From Glycine soja (lineage: Eukaryota; Streptophyta; Magnoliopsida; Fabales; Fabaceae): a stretch of 64,000 bases of DNA. A model generated the notes under the pieces. The model did no database searches. It worked only from the letters and a program-made list of their open reading frames with translations, and had not been told where the DNA came from. Position 1 is the first letter of the stretch. Each line of letters starts with the position of its first letter. Location: assembly GCF_004193775.1 (NCBI RefSeq), contig NC_041008.1, positions 16,077,731 through 16,141,730 of the forward strand, read 5' to 3'. Made by a program: the position numbers and the translations under genes. Of this stretch, positions 28,527 to 44,290 are shown in pieces.

Positions 28527-29562
28527 GGAATTGTTACTCTCATCCCTACTTTTCCTATTTACACCCCACCTGGTATAAAAATATGATTTCGATAATGCCC
28601 TTTTCATGGAAACATAAATCAGTTTACAAAATACACAATAGAATTATGTTTCCTTTATGTAAGAGGGTGAAAAAAAAATACAAAAAAAACAAATTTTCAT
28701 TGTGTATTTTGTCAATGAAATAATATTTTTGTTGAGCAATTTTTGTGTTTCATCTTACGCAATGAAAACATGTTTCTATTATGTATTTTTTATGATTTTT
28801 TTAGTTGATTATCAATATAAGTTACTTTTTTAAGTAATCAAATTAATTTTAGTGTAAATTATCTTTTTAAAAATTGAAATTAAATTAATTAAGATAAATT
28901 TACTTTTTTTAAATAGTAGTTAGTATCATATAGATTATCTTTTTTTATTTAAAATTGAATTAATCAGATAAAATTTATCATTTACAAAACTAATCAAATT
29001 AATTATTATATGAATTAAGTAATCGAATTAATTATGATTCTAATTTGTATCAAAATTAATTTGATAACAATTAAAATGGGTAACTTGTCATCATTATTTT
29101 TAAGTTGAATAAACAAATTTAATTTATGTCTAATAATTCTATTACAGTTAAAATGAATAATGTGTTTCCTCATTAAGATAATTTGTATCATAATTAATTA
29201 AACAATAATTAAAACAACTGTAAAAAAAATTAACTTATATCCACAATTAATTACAATTTTAAAAAAATAACAAAACACAAACATATTTCGGTTTGCTAAA
29301 ATGAGGTGCTAAAAAACACAATAAAAATTTATTTTCGTTATATAAAGTATACAATGTTATATAAAAGATGCAATGGAACATATTTCTATTGTATATTTTT
29401 TGTACTTCCTCTTACACAACAAACATATGTTTCTATTGTTTACTTATAGAATGCAAGCAGAAATTTATTTTCATCAAAAGGATTTTATTATTTGGGAATA
29501 ATTTTTTTCTAAAGCACGTGAGTGGTGTGAATAGTAAAAGTGGAGAAAAGAGTAGCAATTCC
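28527..29562. mobile_element. non-autonomous element with long inverted repeats, probably MULE-type
   Basis: The left end is GGAATTGTTACTCTCATCCC followed by TACTTTTCCTATTTACACC. The right end, reverse-complemented, is GGAATTGCTACTCTTTTCTC followed by CACTTTTACTATTCACACC. The repeats match over about 45 bases. Flanking 9-mers AAAAAGAAG and AAAAAAAGG are similar but not identical, so the Mutator assignment is likely, not proven. The interior is AT-rich with repeated words such as CACAAT(A/G) and no protein. Confidence 0.6.
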
Positions 29563-31320
29563 AAAAAAAGGACAAGGCAGAGGTCACATAACTATGCCAG
29601 AATTTAAAGTAATTGCGTCAATTTACATCTAGTTGGCACTTGACAAAGATGATATATAAATATTATTAGTTATTAATTAAGTCGATCAATTAGGATTTTG
29701 ATGGATTTTGTAATGATGATGCCATGCAAGCTGCCCCCCACTTTCCCTTTTAGCTTCTTTCAAAAGTCGTAAATCTACTCTGTAGGAATTGCTGGAGTGA
29801 TTTACAAGGTGAAAAGACGAGGAACTGTTAGCTAATTTGACAACATTTTAGAAAGCTCACTACTTTGGTAATTTTAAAAGGAGACGAGCACATCTAGAGA
29901 CTCACATTTATTAATTCTTGTAAGAGACCGTATGTATTTCTTTATTCCAAAGAATTATGTTCCAGTTTGATAAGAGTATAAAGGTTTTTTTTCTCTCGAG
30001 TATTTAATGTTGTTATTAGAAAGAATTATGTTCTAATTGGAAAAGAATATAAAGTTTTTTTTTCCTAATTAATTCATCAAATTCACCCATTCGGTGGTAA
30101 ACTCACATTTATTATATGTGATTTTTTGTATTTTGAATTTAGTTATCAGCACCACGTTTAATAAATATGATTCAATATAATATATGATACGGTTTCATTA
30201 ACAAAACCACTTTTTTTAAGAAAATTCAAACAAATATTGAACTGATTTTTTTATATATATTTATTTATAGGAATGGAAGATAAGTATCAAAGGATTTTTT
30301 GTAACAACTTAGGCATCCTACTCAATTAATTGAGTTATGTCTGCTTGATAAATATTTAACTAAATGGTGACACAAAATTGTGAATGACAATATAGATAGA
30401 TTCTTATAATACCCGTTCTTATACCCGCGTTTCAAAAAAAATATTCATACCAGGGTCTCATATCCACTCAAGTAATAACTTCAATCCTCATCCTTGTATC
30501 TACCGACTATTTATATATTCATACTTGTACTGTATTTTACTGCAAGTTTATAAATAAAAATATATATCAGTTAAAAAGATAACTATAAGTAAATTGAAAA
30601 ATCACTCTTAAATTATCTAAACATAACATTAAAAACATCCACACATAATATTAAAAACAAATAAATATAGCATGATTCTTCCAAACTTTAAATCATAAAT
30701 AAATAAGTTTAAGTTAATGTTTTAATGACTTAATAAAAATTATAATTAAACTCAAATATCATGTGATACAATGCTCTCTAATACTTATTAACAAAGTCAT
30801 AAATTTATACATAAAAATAAATAATAATTCAATATTTTTAAATAGAGTGAAACAAATATAATATAATATATATTAAATCTAATGTCATCCTTCTACACAA
30901 AACAATATTCAGGCATAAAATCAAAATGATATTTGAAAGCATATGAATAATATTGGTCTCAACATAAAACTTTTAACATAAAATTTACAAACTAAAACCA
31001 TGATTCTATTTTACCTTCTCAACATAAAGGTGCTTACATAAAATATAATTATTATTTTTTACAGAAAAGTGTATAATATAAGTTAATTACTTAACTAATA
31101 TATTTTAATTATATATATATATATGGGACGTGTGCGACAGAATGGATACTATAGTATCTGTACCCGCATTCGTCCTTGTAAAAATTTACGGATAAATATC
31201 TCATCCCAATACATATTTTCTGTTTGTGGATATCATTGTGGGTGTCCATAAAATTTGGATCCATTTTGTCATCCCTTGTTTAGAATCTCTAATTCCAATA
31301 AATCTTTTCTTCAAGCATCG
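29563..31320. other. intergenic DNA, no gene seen
   Basis: AT-rich. Two patches rich in ACCCG/CCCGC words (30408-30470 and 31130-31180) may be the ends of a decayed DNA element of about 0.8 kb, but I could not pair them into inverted repeats with confidence. Confidence 0.35.
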
Positions 31321-31520
31321 TACAATTCTAGCTGGCACTGCCAGTCTTACCGCACTGTGTTTGATGATGATAATATATATTAAGGAAGTTTATTATTTAG
31401 AACCACAACAAAGCCTTCATGAATTACAAGTATAAAGAGGTAGTCTTACTCCTGCTCAGATCCATATTACATTGTTCTGCCTTTCCTTTGCAACTAGTTC
31501 ATTGAAGAGCAACAAAAATA
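31321..31520 (+). promoter_or_regulatory. proximal promoter of the second full SDR gene
   Basis: Homologous to 23742-23936. A TATA-box match TATAAAG lies at 31431-31437, 84-90 bases before the ATG, placing a start site roughly 60 bases upstream of it. Confidence 0.5.
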
Positions 31521-35151
<3,631 letters not shown>

Positions 35152-36305
35152 TTTACTGCTATTCATTTGGCTGCTGAATAAAATTCTAGTGTTCTTTCTC
35201 TACCGTTTGAGTTTCTTCCGACCGAATCATGCTTGGTATATCGTTGGTTGGATTTGTCAACTGTTTTTAAACATTTAGCCATGTGTTTTTATTTAGTCCC
35301 GTTGTAAGTGTGTCTTTCTGCCAAACTATTCAACAAGGCAGAATAATTGTTAATAACCTTCTCCCTTAGGTTATCCTTTTGTGGTGTTAAAAATGAAACA
35401 TCACTTCATCGTACGTTTGTGGTAATCCTTCTCCTCAATATTGAATATATATTTAATTAGTTAGATTGTGTATGTAGGACTCAATATACATGGATATTGT
35501 TATAACCTATTTATATGACTCTCTTTGATAAATTGATTATATTTGTACAAAACTCTTCGAAGAATTTTAATTTGTGTAACTGTGCAAATTCTAAAAAAAT
35601 TACTTGAATAAATCTTTCTATGGATTAAAACATTCAGGACATATTTAGTACAATATCATCTTACTGGGTATTTGCTAAAAAAAGATATATAATTAATTTC
35701 ATTGGTCCTTGTATTTTTATTGAAAGGTTTGAAAATGAATTTTTTATAATTGTTTTTTATATAGAAAACATAAATATAATTGAAATTTCTAAAGGACTTC
35801 CAAAATTTATACATAATTTACTAAGGGGTCTAAGTCAATTGGTTGAATAAAATATATATAAGTATTATAAATCTTTTAATAACGTGTTTAATTCTTACAG
35901 ATAAAAAAAATTATATATAACTTAAAGAAAGAGTTTGAGATTAAGAATGTAGCTAGGAAGGACCAAGATGTGTTTGAGATTATAAATTGAATATTTAAAT
36001 AATGAATTTTTTTTACATCAAGAGACTTATAAAATAAAGGTGTTTAAAAGTTTGAAATAGACAAATCACATATGTGATGCACTCCAATGGTTAAAAGATC
36101 TTTAAATGTGGATAAAAGCCATTTTAGACCTCAAAAAAAGATGAAGAACTACTTAATCTTCAATGATCACATCTTTATGCTGTAGATGTGTCTTAAAATA
36201 TCATATCATTGTATCATAGGAGTACTACACAACAATTTTTTTTTTGGTACAGTTAAAACAAATTATTTAAATCCATAATATTTAAACAATTATTATTCCT
36301 AAAAA
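35152..36305. other. 3' flank of SDR copy 2 and intergenic DNA
   Basis: 35152-35460 is similar in wording to the 3' region of SDR copy 1 (CATTTGGCTGCTGAAT shared). Beyond that only AT-rich sequence without gene signals. Confidence 0.4.
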
Positions 36306-37785
36306 CACTACTAAAAAATAATTTTTTATAATTTCTTTTTTTTACGATGATTTCCAAAAAACCGTCTTAATATATGAAACGATGACATTTTTGTATAACC
36401 AAATACATACGACGATGATTTTTTAAAAATTGTATTCAAAGATAATTTTAAGAAAACCGTAGTGTCATTCTCGTGCATGAGCCTTATGCTTATTGTGATG
36501 CTCAGTCCTCAAGTGTTCAAAGACGGTTCACATTCACTACTTCTCCTTCCACGGGACCTTCTCCTTCACTCTGTTATTGTCTTCCTTCTCCTTCACTGTC
36601 ACCTCACTTTCTCCCTTCCTCCTCGTCGTTTAGGTTACACTCCATTAAAGCCTTCTATCAAAACAACCCTGCATTTCACACCCCCTCTCCTCCAAACCCT
36701 AACCTCGTTCATCACTGCCGCTGCCTTCTTCTTCATGTGCTTCCACCACACAACCCCTCGTTCTTCGCCTCGCACCAAAACACGTGGCTGGTGGATGAGA
36801 CGCTCCTCCGACACCAGATCGACACCACGACGGAGGAGATCGTGCGCTTGCATGGCCACATAGTGGAGCTCGATGACGGAGGAAAAACATTTTTGGGAAC
36901 AGTAATGGCTTTGATTTAGAATTTATGGCCTCTGCTTCTAAGCTCTGGGCTGAGAAAGCCTCGCTTTGGCAGGTTTGTATGAATGTGCTTCACTTCTATC
37001 TGTTTCTTTGTATGATTTAATTGTATTTTAGTTTAAATTGCAAATATTTAACTTTGACCCTGTATCAAATGGAACCCTGTAGTGTATTCTTTGTTATCCC
37101 TTGGAGCAACCGATTGATAATTGTTCATGTCTTTTTGCTATGAAAAACTGTATTGTTGAATGATTGAATCAAAAGAATGGAGGGTCTTCTATGATGTATT
37201 GCTTTATCTTGACTTTTTTGGTTTGCTGTTTTTCTGAACTTGAAATGTGGCAATATATATCTGTTAACTTAATTATTGATAATGGAAGGTTATTGATAAT
37301 GATCGGGGAGTCATTGGAGCAGGAGATGAATCACATGAATTTTTAGATATGGCAGCCTCTGGAGCAGTGCTAGGGACCTGATGGACAGGAGTGGGCAGAG
37401 ACTGCTTGACCAAGCAGCTGGAAAAGATTCACTACAAAAAGCTGCACCTAGGGCAGTGCATGAACATCTTGCACTAAGAAGAATGGATTGTTACTAGTGC
37501 ATAATTGTACATGCTCTGGCCAATGGTTGTGGAGCTCCAGGAATAAGTTTGCCAAAGTATCCTGAGTTGACTAGCCACCCAAGTTTTGTGATGGGAGACT
37601 GATCATAACTGGTGAGGAAAAATTTAGCTTTGGATCCTAATTGTACATGCTCTTGCTTGAGAAGAGATGCAGTCTACTTTAATTTACACTCCCTAACTAA
37701 TCGGGATTTCATAGTGTCCTGTGCATTGCTAGCAGAGATATTTACAATAGTCAATTGTTTTGTGTTTGAATTTTTTTCCTTTGGT
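36306..37785 (+). mobile_element. left terminus of a CACTA element with captured-gene-like sequence
   Basis: CACTACTAAAAAATAA at 36306 is followed by subterminal words ACGATGATTTCC, AAACCGTCTTAA, ACGACGATGATTTTTT and AAAACCGTAGTG, the expected CACTA pattern. No matching right end was found before the SDR promoter homology at about 42.4 kb, so the element is truncated. Inside, 36473-36919 is an open frame in a CT-rich, GC-richer stretch (contains RHQIDTTTEEIVRLHGHIVE) that looks like plant exon sequence. 36926-36971 reads LEFMASASKLWAEKASLWQ and then GTTTGT. I do not recognise the donor gene. Further exon-like pieces near 37285-37370 and 37510-37600 contain stops. Confidence 0.55.
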
Positions 37786-37803
37786 TATTTTTATCAAAAT
37801 TAT

Positions 37804-37972
37804 GAGGGCGAGCCCTGGTGCAGCGGTAAAGTTGTGCCTTGGTGACTTGTTGGTCATGGGTTCGAATCCAGAAACAGCCTCTTTGCATATGCAAGGGTAA
37901 GGCTGCGTACAATATCCCTCCCCCATACCTTCGCATAGCGAAGAGCCTCTGGACAGTGGGGTACGAAGTTTT
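37804..37972 (+). mobile_element. tRNA-derived SINE of the Au type
   Basis: The body runs from GAGGGCGAGCCCTGGTGCAG to GGGTACGAAGTTT. It contains an A-box-like TGGTGCAGCGG and a B box GGTTCGAATCC (about 37859-37869), the internal RNA polymerase III promoter. A perfect 18-bp target duplication (TATTTTTATCAAAATTAT) lies at 37786-37803 and 37973-37990, and the T-rich 3' end fits the Au family. The perfect long duplication implies a fairly young insertion. Confidence 0.9.
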
Positions 37973-39077
37973 TATTTTTATCAAAATTATATTTATATTT
38001 GAAAATTTTGGACTAGTAGACAAAGTTTCATAACTCCATAGAGTAAGAGGGTTTGACTAGAATTTTGCTTATGAATATCATACTTAGTAAACCATATTAA
38101 AAAATACTATACCTTTGTTTTATTAACCAAATGCCACATCTTCTTCCTAGCATGTGTGTAGGTTCTGCTAATATCACATTTATGCATAATTTTAAAACTA
38201 CAAGTTCAATGAATAGTATATTCTTGTGTAGGGTGAAATAAGTTTTCAAGAACTACTGATAAAGCAAGAAGTTCTTCAAAAGGAAACTGTCCATTGTACC
38301 ACTGACTTGTTGATAAAAGAAAAACAATCTAAAGCAGATGTGATCCTTATAGCCTTTGCTCCCTTGTGCCTTTGTAACCTCAACCCTCAGTTTTATGACA
38401 ATTCATGCCCTCAAGCTCAGCAAATTGCCAATTCCATTCTTACTTTGTATTTTGTAATTCAACCCGGATATGCAACTCAAATTCTCAGGCTTCATTTTCG
38501 TGATTGTTTTGTCACGGTCTCTCCCTATGACTTGCCAAGAAAATTAGTGGTTTATTGCACAACAACATCTCATTATTAACATTGTAATATCATAAATAAT
38601 TATATGATGTTAGTACTTAGTCTTATTGGTAACATAGTTGTATTATCATGTGACCGATGTTAATACTTAGTACCTAAGAAGCACAGATGTGGCACTTCAG
38701 CAGCGTGTCCTACACCGGACACGACTCTGGTGCGATGCGGTGTTAGGTGCTTTTACCGTCACCGTACACGGTTGGACAGCCGAACATGCACGATCAGGCG
38801 TGGCCCAACAAGTGGACGCAGACACCTCAGTTATTTTTATTATTTATTAAAAAAATTTAAAAAAATGCTTACCAAATACGAACCGTTCTCATTCTCATGC
38901 ACCTTCATCTTCTCCTTGTCGTTTCCCATAAGCAAACCAAACGCCTCCCTTGCTACACGTCGTCACCTCCGTTTCCCCATGCAGGTAGGCCCTTGTTTGA
39001 GTTGTTTCTTTTTTCTAATTTGCTCAGCTGCTCCCTATTTCTCTCTTTTTCTTTTGTGGAGAATGGAGATAAAAAGT

Positions 39078-39290
39078 ATTGCTTTCTAGTATTGCTTTTG
39101 GTATATTGCTCCCTCGTATGCGCTTCCCTTTCTAGAATCTAGTATCGCTTTTGGTATATTGCTTTTTGAAAAAAATATACCACAAGTTATTGCTCCCTCG
39201 TATGCGCTGCCCTTTCTAGTATTGCTTTTTGTATATTTCTTTTTGAAAAAAATATACCACAAGTATTGCTTTTTGTATATTGCTCCCTGT
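39078..39290. repeat. short direct repeat inside the hAT 5' region
   Basis: The words TATTGCTCCCTCGTATGCGC and GAAAAAAATATACCACAAGT each recur with a spacing of about 84 bases. Confidence 0.6.
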
Positions 39291-39399
39291 TTCTCTTTTT
39301 TTCTTCGGATATATTGCTTTTTGTTTGTTTTTTGTATTCGACTGCGCTGCCATTTCTTGTTTTTCACTTCTGGTATATTTTTTTAAAATTGTTGTAAGG

Positions 39400-41588
39400 A
39401 TGAGTGCTTCAAGTCCTAGTCAATCTAAAGAACAAGATGATGATACCAAACCTTTATGGACCTATGTTACAAAGATAAAAAGTGTAGGTGGTGGTGGAAA
39501 TTATAAGATAAAATGCAATATTTGTGATTTTATCTTTAATGGGTCTTACACTGGAGTGAGGGCACACTTGTTGAAGATGATTGGAAAGGGAGTTAGAGTT
39601 TGTCAAAAGGTAGCAATTGCCAAACTTATAGATTTGAAAAAGATAGATAATGAGGCTAGATTAAGGGTGGAGAAGTCAAAAACAAAATCTGTGTCATTGC
39701 CTCCGGTTTCTACTCAACACCAAATGGATACAAACACTCTTGGTGTTGATCCAAAAAAGAGAAAGACATCAAATGTAGAAAGTGCCTTTAATTTTCAAGC
39801 TAGAAAGACACTTGATCATGAAATTGCTAGGATGTTTTACTCTTCGGGGCTGCCTTTTCATTTAACAAGAAATCCTCATTATAGGAAGGCGTTTACCTAT
39901 GCTACTAACAATCATATCAGTGGTTACCAACCTCCTGGTTATAATAAATTAAGGACAACATTACTTCAAAATGAGAGGAGACATGTGGAGAAATTGTTAC
40001 AACCAATTAAAAATGCATGGAGCTAGAAGGGTGTGAGCATTGTTAGTGATGGATGGAGTGACCCACAAAGAAGATCTCTTATTAATTTCATGGTTGTCAC
40101 GAAGAGTGGACATATATTTTTAAAGGCCATCGATTGTTCAAATGAGATAAAAGACAATGATTTCATTGCCAAACATATGAGGGAGGTAATTATGGAGGTT
40201 GGGCACTCAAATGTTGTGCAAATAGTGACGGATAATGCAGCCGTTTGTAAAACAACAGGTTTAATAATTGAGGCTGAGTTTCCTTCTATCTATTGGACTC
40301 CATGTGTTGTCCATACATTAAATATTGCTTTGAAGAACATATGTGCAGCCAAGAATACAGAAAAAAAAAACAATGTTATTTATGAAGAATGTTCTTGGAT
40401 CACCCAAATTGCGGAGGATGCAATGTTTGTGAAAAACTTTGTCATGAGTCACTCTATGAGACTATCAATTTTCAATTCATTCAATTCATTGAAATTGATA
40501 TTCATTGCTCCAACAAGATTTTCCTCCACTATTGTAATGCTCAAGAGATTCAAGCAATTGAAGAAAGGACTCTAAGAGATGGTCATTAGTGACCAATGGT
40601 CTTCTTACAAGGAAGATGATGTTGCAAAGGCTAAATTTGTGAAAGATACTTTGTTGGATGATAAATGGTGGGATAAGGTTGATTACATTCTTTCTTTCAC
40701 TAGCCCTATGTATGATGATCTTAGAAGAACTGATACGAAAGCTTCATCTCTCCATCTAGTATATGAGATGTGGGATTCAATGATTGAAAAGGTGAAGAAT
40801 GTCATATATCAATATGAGAGAAAGGAGGAGAGTGAAGGATCAACCTTTCATGAAGTAGTGCACTCCATATTAATTGATCGTTGGACTAAGAGTAGCACTC
40901 CTCTCCATTGTTAAGCTCATTCCTTAAATCCAAGGTAATTAACTCTATACTTTTTTACTTACATTTTTTTAGAATATAAATTTTAATCATGTATATATTT
41001 CTTTTTAATTATAGATATTATATTCATGAATGGCTAAGTGAAGATTCTAATTGAGTTCCTCCACATCAAGACATGGAACTCACTCCTGAAAGAGTAAAAT
41101 GCTTCAAGAGGTTCTTTCTTGATGTGGATGTAAGAAGGAAAGTGAATATTGAGTTTGCCAACTTCTCAGATGGAAGAGAAGGTTTTGATGATCTTGATTC
41201 TTTAAATGATAGAGGTCAAATGGATCCAAAAGCTTAATGGCTAGTTCATGACGTTAATGCTCCAATACTTCAAAAGGTTGCCCTTAAGCTACTTGTGCAA
41301 CCTTGTTCATCTTCATGTTGTGAAAGGAATTGGAGTACATATTCATTTATCCATTATTTAAAGAGAAATAAAATGGCACCACATAGAGCTGAAGATTTAG
41401 TATTTGTTCATAGCAACCTACGACTTCTCTCAAGGAATACTCCACAATATCATCAAGAGGAAACTAAAATGTGGGATGTAGCTGGAGATGATTTTGGATC
41501 ACTTGATGATTGTGGTATTCTTGAAATTGCTAGTTTGTCTTTAAATGAACCAGAGTTAGAGGGTATCTTTTTCAATGATGATTGCTAG
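39400..41588 (+). pseudogene. hAT transposase, inactive (five in-frame stops)
   Basis: Two exons (39400-40945 approximately, then from about 41013), joined by a GT...AG intron with CCAAG|GTAATT at its start and TTATAG at its end. The N-terminus (MSASSPSQSKEQ) leads into a BED zinc finger: CNICDFIFNG, then H and C in RAHLLKMIGKGVRVC. The middle holds the catalytic-core phrases SDGWSDPQRRSLINFM, VTDNAAVCK and TPCVVHTLNIAL. The C-terminus has the dimerisation region (CCERNWSTYSFIHYLKRN, then LVFVHSNLRLLSR). Stops interrupt the same frame at 40024-40026, 40573-40575, 40912-40914, 41052-41054 and 41235-41237, with no frameshift. It belongs with the hAT element at 38674-41915. The scattered point stops show decay after insertion. 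Confidence 0.9.
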
Positions 41589-42086
41589 TTTGTGGAATTC
41601 TTAAAGACTTGAAGTTGCTAATTCATCATCTTGCTTTATAATTTTTTTTTGTAAAGAAACGAAGCGTACAAATTGTATAATGAGGTCTCTTAGTATTTTT
41701 TGTGAAACTCATTATCATAGGAAAAGTTCTTTTGAGATGATGATGAATATCTAAATCTTGATTTTCAATTTAGATCTTTTATGCATATCGCTCGTATTTA
41801 ATTTTATGTAATTTTATTTTATTTAATTATATATATATAGTTGTGTCCATGTCCTATATTTTGGACATTACAGGTGTCCACATGTCCGTGTCGTGTTAGT
41901 GTCTGTGCTTCATAGCTTAGTACTTAGTCTTATTGATAAACATATAATAGTTAATTATGTTATATCTAGTTCTTTATTCAAATGCTTAATTCCAAGTTGA
42001 TGTTGAAGGGTTGTGATGGTTTGTTGTTGTTAGATAGCAATGAAAGCATGGTCAGTGAGAAGGAATCAAATCCCAATCGTGATTCT

Positions 42087-42645
42087 TAAACATACTCCTT
42101 TATTATTGGCTAAATTTTTTTTTATTTCACCTCCTTTAATGAATCTCTCTTTTTTTATAGTTTTCAATTGATTTTAATGAATAATAAAATGTGTTAAAAA
42201 AATGAATTACTATCACTCTTGTATAAACATAAGGAGTTTTAGTATGTCCAATATTTTTCAATTCATTTTCAGTAAAATAAAATTGAAAATAGTGTAAAAA
42301 AAGATGCTCCAAATTGAAGGTTAAAAAGTCATTTTCAACATTTTGAAAGGATATGAAAACAAGAAGAATGAAAAAAATTTCTCATGCCAAATGAATTCTA
42401 TATTTTTTCAATAAATAACAGAAGGAGACAAACGTAATGAAATAAACATGAGTGGATATGGTTATAATATAATGGTTGGATGGGAAGATAATCTTACAAA
42501 CATATGTTGTGAAGTCATACTATTTAAATATTATTTCTAAAAAAATTATTATGATAAAGTGCTTCATATAAAATACTCTTAATTAACAATTTTAAAATTT
42601 TAACTATCACCCAACAATTGAATTTATGTAAAACTTATCGATATT
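42087..42645 (+). promoter_or_regulatory. distal upstream region of SDR copy 3, cut off by insertions
   Basis: About 42380-42645 shares wording with the region upstream of SDR copy 4 (52390-52500) and with 53020-53340. The shared words are TATTATTTCTAAAAA, AAATACTCTTA, ACAATTTTAAA and TATCAC(G/C)(T/C)AA. In copy 4 this is continuous with the proximal promoter. Here the proximal part resumes only near 46590, so about 3.9 kb of retroelement DNA separates the two. 42087-42380 shows nothing recognisable. Confidence 0.45.
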
Positions 42646-43049
42646 AATATTGGATTTTTGACAAGCATACCAACTCCTAAAGTAGTATTTGATAAATAAC
42701 AAGTTTTTACTTAGTTAATATTATAAGTTTTTACTATCTAAACTAACAAATAAACAATGATGATTTGAACTTAGCATTTAACAATAAAGGCTAAACAAGC
42801 AAAGCTATAAATTATGATATTTTTGGGATTTTTTGTTAAACGCACAATAAAACGATATAAATTTTAGATGATAAAGGTTTTCAGGGTTAGATTTATCCGA
42901 ATCAAACTCTCTTTATGTTAAAACATGGTATTCAACTTGTAATTCAACATTAATATTAGTCATAGTTCAAAATCGATATTTGTAAAGACTTGTCACATTA
43001 AAATTTTCAAGATATACATTTACCAAACAATGCACAATTACTTAAATGA

Positions 43050-43050
<1 letters not shown>

Positions 43051-43091
<41 letters not shown>
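43051..43091. repeat. (CA)n(TA)n microsatellite
   Basis: About 15 CA units followed by 6 TA units, close to one end of the solo gypsy LTR. Confidence 0.95.
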
Positions 43092-43984
43092 TAACTTGAT
43101 AGATATCATTCACAGAACGAAAAGTAAATCAATTCATACATATAATTAAATCTGTGATTTACATCCTCAATTCGGAAAGAATTATAGAACCAGCTATGGA
43201 GGAGTTGATTAACAAAACATAACTCTCTCCCAAAATAATTCCAACGTCATCATGTTGACTTAGTGGCTCCACAAAAGAATCTCACTTCACGTACTCTATT
43301 GTTGTTCATCTGCTCCCACGAACGAAGGTTCACGATCATCACAGGTACCAACCACATGATACAAAAATTACAAGGGTGAGTTTATTATAAAAAAAATCAA
43401 GACAAAACTCAAATAACCATGATTAGTAAGAAAACATTAACAAATACCATAATCATACATAAACATCCATTAGTCCAACATACACTCAACAAGTAGTCAC
43501 CAGCCTTCCACAATTCCAATCAATCATGCTCAGCATGATGCATGCGTCTGATCTCAACTCTCAAATGCAATGTGGTACCATTCATCGAGAAATAGCCTAA
43601 GCATGTCCATGCGACACTCTCACTTAGAAAAACTAGCAAGCAGCAAGTGTTGAGATCACCTTGTCGTGCACAGGCAACTCCTCCCCCCAATAGTCATCAA
43701 CCTAAGTTTCAAGAGAATTCCAAACCGAGTGACATGCCCCCAAGTACAAGTATTCACCTTCATGAGGACTACAAATACTTATTGACAAAGTTTATACTAT
43801 TTCCATATAATATGAAGTATGAAACATAGACATCATCAATGCATTGATCATGAATAATTAAATATTCTAAGTCATCTCCTTCAAGAGATGCTTAAAATTA
43901 TTTAACCATTCTATTTCCCTCACCAGGGATATCCATCATGGTCACTACAACCCTCATGTACATACATAACATGCATCATCACAA

Positions 43985-44290
43985 TGACATTTTCAACATC
44001 AACATCTTATCTCAATGTCATTATCAACATCATCTCATCTCAATGTCATTCTCAACATCATCTCATCTCAATGACATTATCAACAACAACAACATCATCT
44101 CATATTAACATAATTATCAATAACAACATCATCTCATATCAATATTATCATAAACACCAACATCATCTTATATAAATTATTATCAATATCATTTTCAATA
44201 ACGACATCATTATCTATCAACATTATCATAAACATCAATGTCACCTCATATTAATTAATATCATCAATAATTATATCATCTGCAAATCAC
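43985..44290. repeat. degenerate minisatellite inside the solo LTR
   Basis: About ten imperfect copies of a 25-30-base unit based on TCAACATCATCTCATCTCAA and TGTCATTA. The unit drifts to AT-richer versions toward the right. Confidence 0.75.

Larger units (their letters stand above)
38674..41915 (+). mobile_element. hAT transposon with inactive transposase gene
   Basis: The terminal repeats are CTAAGAAGCACAGA at 38674 and, reverse-complemented from 41915, CTATGAAGCACAGA. They are flanked by a perfect 8-bp target duplication CTTAGTAC at 38666-38673 and 41916-41923. Length is 3242 bp. Subterminal regions carry GGACACG/CGTGTCC words (38700-38830 and 41868-41905). It inserted in the first intron of a peroxidase fragment. 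Confidence 0.92.
38340..42086 (+). pseudogene. class III peroxidase gene fragment split by a hAT element
   Basis: The first exon piece ends at 38516: LIAFAPLCLC resembles the end of a signal peptide, followed by LNPQFYDNSCPQAQQIANS and LRLHFRDCFV. Class III peroxidases have LHFHDCFVK with the distal catalytic His; here the first His-Asp context reads HFRDCF, so the distal His is replaced by Arg. A GT donor follows at 38517. A second exon piece is at 42009-42086, GCDGLLLLDSNESMVSEKES followed by NPNRDS, then TAA where the protein should go on with ARGFEVI. The intron between them is occupied by a 3.2-kb hAT element. The fragment has no ATG and no heme-binding proximal half, so it is non-functional. 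It lies in the same block as a truncated CACTA, which may have captured it. Confidence 0.75.

Noticed and set aside
36635..36890. Minus-strand open frames opposite the 36.5-36.9 kb exon-like stretch
   Set aside because: Arg/Val-rich antisense products with no motif; the plus strand carries the more plausible coding character.
37434..37445. CACTACAAAAAG as a CACTA terminus
   Set aside because: No subterminal repeats follow and no partner end; likely chance.
37804..37880. tRNA gene
   Set aside because: A and B boxes belong to a SINE with a target duplication; there is no cloverleaf or anticodon stem.
43984..44175. 63-codon open frame
   Set aside because: Translation of the degenerate minisatellite in the solo LTR.
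43985..44290. Regularly repeated unit as a CRISPR-like array
   Set aside because: Units are contiguous and degenerate, without unique spacers, and this is plant nuclear DNA.
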